Origin: CAYTLW01 sp964438735
Lineage (GTDB): Bacteria > Myxococcota_A > UBA9042
Direction: 5' to 3'
Assembly: GCA_964438735.1 (NCBI GenBank)
Contig: CAYTLW010000212.1
Location: 1 to 7,373 of the forward strand
Length of the DNA: 7,373 nt
In this document: positions 1 through 5,355 of the stretch, piece after piece
Layout: each line of letters begins with the position of its first letter
Position numbering within the stretch: position 1 is the stretch's first letter
Made by a program: the position numbers and the translations under genes
The notes under the pieces: model-generated
The model's input: only the letters and a program-made list of their open reading frames with translations
Databases searched by the model: none
Told to the model about the DNA's origin: nothing

Positions 1-333
1 GCGCTCCGCCCCCGCGCCGCAGGTTTCCCCCGGACCCCCTTCCTTGGCGCGCCCCGCCGGGAGGTTTGGGCTCCTGGCACGTTCGATGGTGGTCTCACGC
101 GCCTCGACTCGCCTCGGGCACGTAGCGCCTTGCGCGGCTCGGAGCTGGTCCGCCCTCGGCTCAGACAGTTCGGCGCGGAATCGGCGTGGCGACAGGACCG
201 CCGGCGTCCCCGCCCTGAACCGCAGGCGAGACGGAGCGCAGCGGTGTTGGCTTGCGGCCGTCCCCGCCCGCGCTCGGCTAGGGCCAGGTTAACTGGGGCT
301 GAATCGCCCCGGCCCCCACCCGCGAGACAGCAA
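1..333. other. Gene-free GC-rich stretch at the left edge
   Basis: I see no supported gene here. The open frames on both strands are Arg/Pro/Ala-rich and look like random translation of GC-rich DNA. The visible content is small. There is a hairpin at 293-312, with arms GGGGC (295-299) and GCCCC (306-310) around TGAATC, extended by one C-G and one T-G pair. An 11-base direct repeat CGTCCCCGCCC lies at 205-215 and 259-269. The hairpin is not followed by a T-run, so it is not a standard intrinsic terminator. The function of the stretch is unknown. Confidence 0.5.
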
Positions 334-522
334 CCTGCCGGTCATCAAATGACTGGGGACCGCGGGCTCGTCATGTTCACGAGATCCAGGGATACCGCGG
401 CTCGCCAATCGACCGGCAAAGGGTATTCTCGGCCTGGTCTAGCGTCGGAAGACGGGCTTCCGGCGATTTCGTTGGTGAAGATCGCTGAGTTTGGCGATGG
501 GGGGGCGGAGCAGATGCTGGCT
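334..522 (+). repeat. Dispersed ~190-bp repeat, copy A
   Basis: This stretch aligns end to end with 2679-2868 in the same orientation at roughly 80% identity by eye, with a few single-base gaps. The longest shared blocks are 18 bases at 369-386 (CGTCATGTTCACGAGATC) and 19 bases at 467-485 (TTTCGTTGGTGAAGATCGC). Another similar stretch, covering CTCGGCCTGGTC, is near 428-439. Gaps between the copies break every reading frame, so the similarity is not that of a conserved protein. No terminal inverted repeats or target duplications were found. It could be a non-autonomous mobile element, the end of a larger element, or a structured repeat. The left edge is fairly sharp; the right edge near 522 may fade on toward about 548. 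Confidence 0.75.
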
Positions 523-738
523 TGTGCCTCTTATCCCGGGCCCCCGGAACAAGTATCCAACTTCGTCCGAATGATCGGCGACAAGCCCTACACGACGACC
601 TCGGTGAGGGTCTCACCGTCCCAGTTGAATCATGGCCATCCAATCAACCCTGCGGGCGAAAGCCCAGGCTACTCCTTCCAGACGCCAGACGTGCCGTCCG
701 GGCCGGTCAACGCCTTCAACCACTCGGTGCTGCCATGA
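523..738 (+). pseudogene. 3' fragment of an unrecognised gene, or a 55-aa small ORF
   Basis: This open frame, ending at TGA 736-738, looks coding over its last ~55 codons. About 80% of third positions are G or C, and the residues are mixed (Phe, Tyr, Asn, His, Gln), unlike the Arg/Pro-rich shadow frames nearby. It ends in FNHSVLP. The stop overlaps the next gene's ATG as ATGA (735-738), the usual sign of translational coupling. The only ATG in the plausible part is at 571 and has no ribosome binding site. Upstream, the frame runs straight into repeat copy A, so the simplest reading is a gene whose 5' part was replaced or interrupted at about 522-550. A genuine 55-residue protein starting at 571 is the alternative. 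I do not recognise the family and assign no function. Confidence 0.45.
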
Positions 739-1061
739 CTCGGATGGTCGCTACGGCGAGGGTTCGCCTTCTCACGGCTGGCGAAGGGGGCAGACGGAGC
801 CCCATCCTCTCCGGCTATCGTAGCCTTCTGCGCTTCGATAGCACCGAAGTCGATTTCGGGTTCGAGTTGGAGCTTGAATCCGGGTTGGAACGAAACGGCC
901 TCGACCCCGGCGGCTCGGGCAATGTGAAGCTGTCGATGTGGGCGACGGAACACCTGCCCACGCTCAGTCCGGGAACGGCCTTCGAGATCCGAGAAGGCCA
1001 TCGGGTAGTGGGTCACGGCAGTGTCGAAGCGGTCGTCACCCCGCTGGGAGGAGAAGAGTAG
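735..1061 (+). CDS. Stand-alone EF-Tu domain-3-like protein
   Basis: This 108-residue protein is built like the C-terminal beta barrel (domain 3) of elongation factor Tu and contains nothing else. Visible landmarks are GGR at 18-20, SGYR at 26-29, a DPGGSGNVKL strand near 57-66, and FEIREGHRVVGHGSV at 83-97. The last corresponds to the FAIREGGRTVGAGVV ending of true EF-Tu. There is no P-loop or G-domain, so it cannot be a GTPase translation factor. The Thr of EF-Tu's RTVG (Thr382 in E. coli) is Val91 here. The start at 735 is chosen for the ATGA overlap with the frame ending at 738; an in-frame ATG at 744 is possible. Neither has a strong Shine-Dalgarno, which fits coupled translation. Stand-alone copies of this fold occur in various bacteria with no established role, to my knowledge. 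The fold call is confident; the function is unknown. Confidence 0.75.
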   Translation: MTRMVATARVRLLTAGEGGRRSPILSGYRSLLRFDSTEVDFGFELELESGLERNGLDPGGSGNVKLSMWATEHLPTLSPGTAFEIREGHRVVGHGSVEAVVTPLGGEE

Positions 1062-1152
1062 CCAACCGGGCGACTGCCAAGAGGACGGTAGACGCCCGCC
1101 CCGCCGCACAGCCGCTGGATGGCCTTGGCCCTGGTCACCGGCCCACCGGCCA

Positions 1153-1163
1153 GGGACTGTCCC
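1153..1163. repeat. GGGAC-T-GTCCC palindrome
   Basis: This is a perfect 5-base inverted repeat with one central base, inside CCAGGGACTGTCCC. The same CCAGGGAC...GTCCC pattern recurs at 1472-1483 on the other side of the integrase remnant. Short GGGAC palindromes of this kind are common as dispersed repeats in environmental bacteria and are sometimes tied to REP-associated transposases. None of those is visible here. Confidence 0.4.
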
Positions 1164-1337
1164 TTGTCAGAACTCCGTCGGTCCGCAAAATCAGGTGCTT
1201 GTCAGTGCCACCCACGTGCGCTTGAGCATCAGCGCCCTCGACCCCACGTGCACTCCACCGATGGCGTCCTCTGGCTTGCCCTGCGCCGGGGATGGGCGAG
1301 CTGGTGATGCTCGGTCTCGACGATCAGGGCCCGCGGG

Positions 1338-1457
1338 CTGTATGTGTTCTTCGTCATCGTCCATGGGCGCCGGCACATCCTGCTCTTCAACGTCACCTAC
1401 AACCCAACGGCGCAGTGGGTCATCCAGCAGCTTCGCGAGGCCTCCAAGGCCGCCTGA
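1338..1457 (+). pseudogene. Remnant of an rve-type integrase/transposase core
   Basis: About 39 codons read LYVFFVIVHGRRHILLFNV and then TYNPTAQWVIQQLREA before a stop at 1455-1457. This matches a short, characteristic part of the catalytic core of a family of rve-type integrases, where a strand pattern like LYVFVVL..RRRVLHFNVT is followed by NPTA.W..QQ..EAF. Known members are several hundred residues long and continue with a Pro-Trp-Asp segment and further catalytic acidic residues. Here the frame ends in EASKAA and stops, and nothing upstream continues the match in any frame I could follow. It is a dead fragment, not an active element. The identification rests on recall of the motif and is reasonably secure for its length. 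Confidence 0.6.
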
Positions 1458-1471
1458 TCTGGTTGTGACCA

Positions 1472-1483
1472 GGGACAAGTCCC
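1472..1483. repeat. GGGAC-AA-GTCCC palindrome
   Basis: This is a perfect 5-base inverted repeat around AA, within ACCAGGGACAAGTCCC. It lies 15 bases beyond the stop of the integrase remnant and partners the similar palindrome at 1153-1163. The pair may mark the ends of a decayed element, or may simply be two members of a dispersed palindrome family. Confidence 0.4.
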
Positions 1484-1530
1484 GTGACCGCCACACTTCC
1501 ATCCAATCCCATCCGATTTATGCCGCTTCA

Positions 1531-1559
1531 TTGACGACGACCACCAAAGTGGATATTTA
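1531..1559 (+). promoter_or_regulatory. Sigma-70-like promoter of the Fic gene with an operator-like inverted repeat
   Basis: A -35-like TTGACG (1531-1536) and a -10-like TATTTA (1554-1559) are separated by 17 bases. This is a locally AT-richer patch in otherwise GC-rich DNA. The -35 matches consensus well; the -10 is weak. The spacer contains the inverted repeat CCAC-CAAA-GTGG (1541-1552), placed where a bound protein would block polymerase. Transcription starting about 7 bases past the -10 would give a leader of under 20 bases before the ATG at 1583. The Fic protein's own C-terminal winged helix is a plausible ligand, but that is inference. Confidence 0.5.
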
Positions 1560-1572
1560 CGGATGTGTTTGC

Positions 1573-1579
1573 GGAGGTG
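1573..1579 (+). promoter_or_regulatory. Ribosome binding site fixing the Fic start
   Basis: GGAGGTG ends three bases before the ATG at 1583, and its GGAGG core is five bases away. It decides for the ATG at 1583 over an in-frame GTG at 1565, which lies upstream of the site and near the predicted transcription start. Confidence 0.75.
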
Positions 1580-1582
1580 CGC

Positions 1583-2629
1583 ATGAATCCACTGGCAAAT
1601 GCGATCATCACCCCGGAGCTGCTGAGGCTCATCGCCGACATCGACGAGTTCAAGGGTCGCTGGGAGGCGCTGTCCAACCTGGCACCGGAGCGGCTGTCGG
1701 CGCTCAGGCGCATCGCCACCATAGAGTCCGTCGGCTCGTCCACCCGGATCGAGGGCGTGAGACTCAGCAACGACGAGATTGAGCGGCTGCTGGCAGGCCT
1801 CGCCGTGGGTTCGTTCCGGACTCGCGATGAGCAGGAGGTTGCGGGTTATGCAGAGTTGATGGAGCTGATATTCGAGTCCTGGGCTGACATCCCGCTCACT
1901 GAGAATACGATCGCACAACTACACGGTATCCTTCTCAAGCATGCCCACAAGGACCAGCGACACCGGGGACACTACAAGACGCTGTCCAACAACGTCGAAG
2001 CTTTCGACACACATGGCCGCAGCGTCGGGATCATCTTTGAGACAGCGACCCCCTTCGACACCCCCCGGCTCATGGAGGCCCTGATTGCCTGGACCAATCG
2101 GGCGCTCGTCGAACGCGAACATCACGTGGTGTTGGTGCTGGCGGTCTTCGTCGTACGCTTCCTGGCGATCCATCCATTTCAAGATGGCAATGGCAGGCTG
2201 TCCCGCGCACTGACAACGCTGATGTTGCTTCGAGCCGGCTACCACTACGCGCCATACAGCTCGCTGGAGCGCATCGTTGAGGACAGCAAGGACGAGTACT
2301 ACATGGCCCTGCGCCGTGCGCAGGCGACATTGGATGGAGACGAGTCCCAACTCAAGGACTGGCTGCACTTCTTTGCGCGCGCGCTGCATCGACAAAAGCG
2401 CGTCCTGGAGCAGAGAATCGAGAGCGAGAGGCTCATGGCGCCACTGGCTCCCCTGTCCGAGAAGCTGCTCGGCATCGTGGCCCAGCATGGCCGGGTCACC
2501 GTGCGAGATGCGGTGGCGTTGACCGGCGCCAACCGGAACACCATCAAGGATCACCTCGGCAGGCTCGTCGGGGCGGGCAGATTGGCCAGGAGAGGACGGG
2601 GGCGGGGGACGTGGTATGAGCGCGTCTAG
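1583..2629 (+). CDS. Class II Fic-family protein (probable AMP-transferase) with C-terminal winged helix
   Basis: This 348-residue protein carries the canonical Fic active site HPFQDGNGR at 197-205, followed by L-S-R (Arg208). The His is the catalytic base and the DGNGR loop binds the nucleotide phosphates. Fic enzymes of this type usually transfer AMP from ATP to Ser, Thr or Tyr hydroxyls of a target protein. Near the N-terminus, S53-T-R-I-E57-G58 matches the inhibitory [S/T]xxxE[G/N] motif, so Glu57 should hold the enzyme auto-inhibited. That places it in class II, where the inhibitory helix precedes the Fic domain. The last ~54 residues (295-348) form a winged-helix-like segment (VTVRDAVALTGANRNTIKDHLGRL), seen in many such proteins and suited to DNA binding and self-regulation. 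All key residues are present, so it looks intact. Its cellular target is not evident. It sits inside the repeat-flanked module, beside transposon debris. Confidence 0.93.
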   Translation: MNPLANAIITPELLRLIADIDEFKGRWEALSNLAPERLSALRRIATIESVGSSTRIEGVRLSNDEIERLLAGLAVGSFRTRDEQEVAGYAELMELIFESWADIPLTENTIAQLHGILLKHAHKDQRHRGHYKTLSNNVEAFDTHGRSVGIIFETATPFDTPRLMEALIAWTNRALVEREHHVVLVLAVFVVRFLAIHPFQDGNGRLSRALTTLMLLRAGYHYAPYSSLERIVEDSKDEYYMALRRAQATLDGDESQLKDWLHFFARALHRQKRVLEQRIESERLMAPLAPLSEKLLGIVAQHGRVTVRDAVALTGANRNTIKDHLGRLVGAGRLARRGRGRGTWYERV

Positions 2630-2678
2630 CTGGGCGTGCAGGCGCCGCCGGGAGGTGACCAAGATCCTGGACCACGCA

Positions 2679-2868
2679 CCTGCCGGTCAACAAATGACTC
2701 GGGACGGCGGACTGCGTCATGTTCACGAGATCTACGGATAGTCCGGCTGGCCAATCGAACGGCACTGGGTATCCTCGGCCTGGTCAAGGTTCGGAGCACG
2801 GGCTTTGTCGCGCTTTCGTTGGTGAAGATCGCCGGGCTTGGCGATGGAGGGCGGGACGGGTGCTGGCT
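2679..2868 (+). repeat. Dispersed ~190-bp repeat, copy B
   Basis: This is the partner of 334-522, in the same orientation. It shares the 18-base block at 2715-2732 and the 19-base block at 2814-2832 exactly. It starts 49 bases after the Fic stop and ends 30 bases before the nnrS start. A longer open frame reaches back into it from nnrS (ATG 2838), but that extension is repeat sequence and not part of the NnrS family. The copies have diverged enough that the duplication or double insertion is not recent. Any promoter for nnrS must lie in this repeat or further upstream. Confidence 0.75.
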
Positions 2869-2885
2869 CAAACCCCGTTTCCCTC

Positions 2886-2892
2886 GGGGGAG
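2886..2892 (+). promoter_or_regulatory. Ribosome binding site fixing the nnrS start
   Basis: GGGGGAG lies five bases before the ATG at 2898. It supports this start over an upstream in-frame ATG at 2838, which lies in repeat copy B and would add about 20 residues foreign to the family. Confidence 0.6.
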
Positions 2893-2897
2893 TCCCA

Positions 2898-4064
2898 ATG
2901 AGCGGCGCCAGGGTCCAAGTCTCGCTGCAGAAGCGGGCCGACGACTGGCGTGGCCCGGCGCTGCTCGCCTCCGGGCATCGCCCCCTGTTCCTGTTGACCG
3001 GCATCTGGTCGGTGCTGGCCATGGCGGCCTGGATGGCCGGCTTGGGCGGTCTGCTGCCGGCCAGTGCGGACACCATCGGCATGAGCTGGCATGGCCACGA
3101 GATGCTCTTTGGCTTCGCCGGCGCTGCGTTGGGCGGCTTCCTCATGGCCGCTGTGCCCAACTGGACCGGCACGGGCCCCTTCCGCGGCACCATCGTGGTC
3201 GTTCTCGTTGGGCTGTGGCTGGCCGGTCGGGTGGGCAACCTGATGCCGGGGCTGGGCTGGCTCGATCTGGCCTTTCTGCCCGTGGTCGCGCTCCTGGCCC
3301 TGGGCCGAATCGTGCGCGCGCGCAACCACCGCAACATCCAGGTTCCGTTGATGCTGCTGGCGCTTGCCGGCCTCGACACCTGGCACCATCTGGACGCGGA
3401 CGCGCGCGCCCTGCGGCCAGCGGTGCATGTGGTGGTGGCCCTTGTGGCGCTCGTGGGCGGGCGCGTGGTGCCGGCGTTCACCCGCAACGCCCTTCGCCGG
3501 CAGGGGCTGGAGGTGGATTGCACCACCCCAAAATGGCTCGATCGGCTGGCGGTGCCTTCGGTCCTGGCGGTGGCGGTGGCTGAGATGGCGGTGCCCTCAT
3601 CCATGACGACGGCCGCCTTGGCGGCCCTCTCGGCGCTGATTCTGCTGGCCCGCATGCGTCACTGGCAAAGCCTGGCGACGATCAGGCAGCCGATCCTGTG
3701 GATTCTGCACCTGGGCTATATCTGGTTGCCCGTCGGCCTGGCGTTGGAGGCGAGTGCCGTATTCGCAGGTTGGCCGTCGCCCTTCGCGGCCCTGCATGGG
3801 CTCACGGCTGGCGCCATCGGCGTGATGGTGTTGGCGGTGGCGTCCCGCGCTGGTCTGGGTCACTCCGGCCGGCCGCTGGTTGTGGGGCCGGCCATCACGC
3901 TGGCTTATGTGCTGGTGCTGGCGTCGGCGGCGGTTCGTGTATTCGCCACAGGTGCCTCAGCCATCTTTGTGGCTGGCACGCTCTGGTGCCTCGGCTTCGG
4001 CCTCTTCGCCTGGGTCTACGCGCCCATCCTCGTCCAGCCCCGGGTCGACGGCCGGCCGGGCTGA
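2898..4064 (+). CDS. nnrS: NnrS family haem/copper membrane protein
   Basis: This 388-residue, very hydrophobic protein has the family's usual length and about a dozen predicted membrane helices. Family hallmarks appear in order: GHRPLFLLTG near 26-35; W64-H65-G66-H67-E68 followed by MLFGFAGA, with His residues likely to ligand metal; AAVPNWTGTGP around 85-94; GLWLAGRVGN near 108; and GGRVVPAFTRN at 187-197. NnrS is an inner-membrane haem- and copper-containing protein found with denitrification or nitrosative-stress regulons. It protects cells from nitric-oxide damage to iron metabolism without itself being an NO reductase. No nitrite- or NO-reductase gene and no recognisable NnrR/FNR box is seen beside it, so here it may serve detoxification rather than denitrification. 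It converges with the lipoprotein gene, with a 60-base gap and no obvious terminator. Confidence 0.93.
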   Translation: MSGARVQVSLQKRADDWRGPALLASGHRPLFLLTGIWSVLAMAAWMAGLGGLLPASADTIGMSWHGHEMLFGFAGAALGGFLMAAVPNWTGTGPFRGTIVVVLVGLWLAGRVGNLMPGLGWLDLAFLPVVALLALGRIVRARNHRNIQVPLMLLALAGLDTWHHLDADARALRPAVHVVVALVALVGGRVVPAFTRNALRRQGLEVDCTTPKWLDRLAVPSVLAVAVAEMAVPSSMTTAALAALSALILLARMRHWQSLATIRQPILWILHLGYIWLPVGLALEASAVFAGWPSPFAALHGLTAGAIGVMVLAVASRAGLGHSGRPLVVGPAITLAYVLVLASAAVRVFATGASAIFVAGTLWCLGFGLFAWVYAPILVQPRVDGRPG

Positions 4065-4124
4065 TCGCTCCCCGAGACCGCTGGATCTGGCTGTGATGGC
4101 GGACAGGCCGGTGCCCACCTCAGC

Positions 4125-5288
4125 TCAGTACACGCTCAGACCAAGTGTGCCCATGAAGCCCAGGGGCGAGTCATCCGCCGTTCGCTGGCTGGCGCCGTAA
4201 CGGAACGTCAGCGCCAGGCGCGTCGTCAGGTCCAGCTGCGCCAGGCCGCCGAAGGTGAGCACGCCCGAATCGCTGATGACCGCGGCATAGGGGCCGCCAT
4301 CGGCCTCGACCACCGAGTTGCCCAGGCCGGCGAAGGCGCCCAGGTGAAAACGCCACAGCCGCAGCGGGATCGCCTGCACCTCGAAGGCCGGCTGTACCAG
4401 CGTCACCGTGGCGCCGCCGGGCACCGAGTCCCAGCCCAGGCTGATGGAGGCGAGCACGCCCAGGTAGTGGGAGGGGAACCAGCCCAACTCGATGACCGCA
4501 CCCGAGGTCTCGACCGTGCTGTAGCCGGTCACCGGCACGTCCACGCGGCCCAGGCCGATGCCATAGAACATGCCCTTGCGATTCAACGGCGCCCGGCCCA
4601 GCTCCCAGCTGCCCGCACCCTCATCCCGATAGATGACCAGCTCGGTGCCCGGGGTGACGTCCTGCAATGACAGGTGGCTCAGGTACTTCACCTCGCGGCG
4701 CCCCTTCGGGCCCATCAGGTGTACCGGGTGATCGGGATGCAGGGCCAGCCAGCCGTCGTAGCGTGCCCCTTCGGTGGCCGCCAGGCTGATGCCGACAATG
4801 ACCGCCGCCGCCACCACGGCGACGATGGCGGCCTCGGTGTCGGCGTTGCTCGGCAGGCTTGCGCCGCCGCCGCCGCTCTTGCCCACGACTTGCCCGGTGC
4901 CGCGGCTGGTGGCCTGCCCGGCGAACGCCGAACTGGTCGCCACTGGCCGCACGGGCACCCAGGGCCGCCAGGTAGGCGGTCCCGCGTGGATGTAGAAGTA
5001 GAGCCCGTGGTCGAGCGCCCTGGGCGCGCTATAGGCCCGCCGGGCGTCCACGTCGGACGCCGCGATATGCGCCGCCCAGCCGCGACCGCGCGGAGGCTGC
5101 TCCTGGCTGGAGAATCGCTGCACCACGCGCACCTTCTGGCCGCGGAGAGCGGGCGCGGTGCGCTGCAACCGGGTCACCTCGTCGGCGGGGATGCGATAGG
5201 AACTGGCCAGGCAGCCGGGCAGCAACATGGAGACCATCGCCAGGCAGGCGATGAGGTACTCCCGGCGCTGCGGGCGATGGCTGGCCAC
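4125..5288 (-). CDS. Lipoprotein with beta-rich, outer-membrane-like C-terminal half
   Basis: The 387-residue product begins with a basic stretch, a hydrophobic segment and the lipobox L23-P-G-C26, so it should be lipidated at Cys26 and anchored in an envelope membrane. Residues 30-70 (YRIPADEVTRL and KVRVVQRFSS) resemble an N-terminal region I have seen in uncharacterised myxobacterial lipoproteins. A Gly/Ser-rich linker (~125-148) leads to a hydrophobic Ala/Val helix at about 153-171, odd for an outer-membrane lipoprotein. The C-terminal ~150 residues alternate polar and apolar residues in short strands and end in the aromatic LGLSVY, like the closing strand of a small outer-membrane barrel. 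The start is GTG 5288, with AAGGAG (5294-5299 on the plus strand) five bases upstream. It follows the large exported protein by 67 bases on the same strand, so the two are probably co-transcribed. Its function is unknown. Confidence 0.82.
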   Translation of the reverse strand: MASHRPQRREYLIACLAMVSMLLPGCLASSYRIPADEVTRLQRTAPALRGQKVRVVQRFSSQEQPPRGRGWAAHIAASDVDARRAYSAPRALDHGLYFYIHAGPPTWRPWVPVRPVATSSAFAGQATSRGTGQVVGKSGGGGASLPSNADTEAAIVAVVAAAVIVGISLAATEGARYDGWLALHPDHPVHLMGPKGRREVKYLSHLSLQDVTPGTELVIYRDEGAGSWELGRAPLNRKGMFYGIGLGRVDVPVTGYSTVETSGAVIELGWFPSHYLGVLASISLGWDSVPGGATVTLVQPAFEVQAIPLRLWRFHLGAFAGLGNSVVEADGGPYAAVISDSGVLTFGGLAQLDLTTRLALTFRYGASQRTADDSPLGFMGTLGLSVY

Positions 5289-5293
5289 GTACG

Positions 5294-5299
5294 CTCCTT
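5294..5299 (-). promoter_or_regulatory. Ribosome binding site of the lipoprotein gene
   Basis: On the minus strand AAGGAG is followed by CGTAC and then the GTG start at 5288. The match and spacing are good and confirm a GTG start. Confidence 0.7.
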
Positions 5300-5355
5300 C
5301 AACTGGCGGCCATCATACGGGCGCCTTCCAAGCCACGCCAGGGCGCGCTGGCCCG

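Larger units (their letters stand above)
1062..1530. other. Gene-poor stretch with transposon debris
   Basis: No intact gene is seen between the EF-Tu-like gene and the Fic promoter. The stretch holds an rve-type integrase remnant (1338-1457), the two GGGAC palindromes (1153-1163 and 1472-1483), and a 9-base repeat CCCACGTGC at 1211-1219 and 1243-1251. Frames here are Arg/Pro/Ser-rich and overlap one another without a clear winner. I read it as decayed mobile DNA. Confidence 0.5.

Noticed and set aside
44..292. 82-codon plus-strand open frame near the left edge
   Set aside because: Composition is that of random GC-rich translation, with no ribosome binding site and no recognisable motif.
1191..1502. 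103-codon minus-strand open frame opposite the integrase remnant
   Set aside because: It has no recognisable motif, and the opposite strand carries the integrase core pattern in this interval.
1583..2629. Doc/PhD-type toxin-antitoxin pair for the Fic gene
   Set aside because: The active loop is HPFQDGNGR, not the Doc variant. The inhibitory motif is inside the same protein, and no small antitoxin gene precedes it.
334..2868. Repeat copies as integron attC sites or tRNA-type attachment sites
   Set aside because: No proper GTTRRRY/RYYYAAC core pair and no tRNA arm structure is visible, and no integrase gene other than the dead fragment is nearby.
2838..2897. Upstream ATG start for nnrS
   Set aside because: The added residues come mostly from repeat copy B and do not match the family. 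The ATG at 2898 has its own ribosome binding site.
2636..3583. 315-codon plus-strand open frame overlapping nnrS
   Set aside because: Beyond 2898 it is an out-of-frame shadow of nnrS, rich in Arg, Pro and Ala. The NnrS frame has all family motifs.
5289..5355. Terminator between the two minus-strand genes
   Set aside because: Only a weak 4-base CCAG/CTGG stem without a T-run is present, so an operon is the simpler reading.
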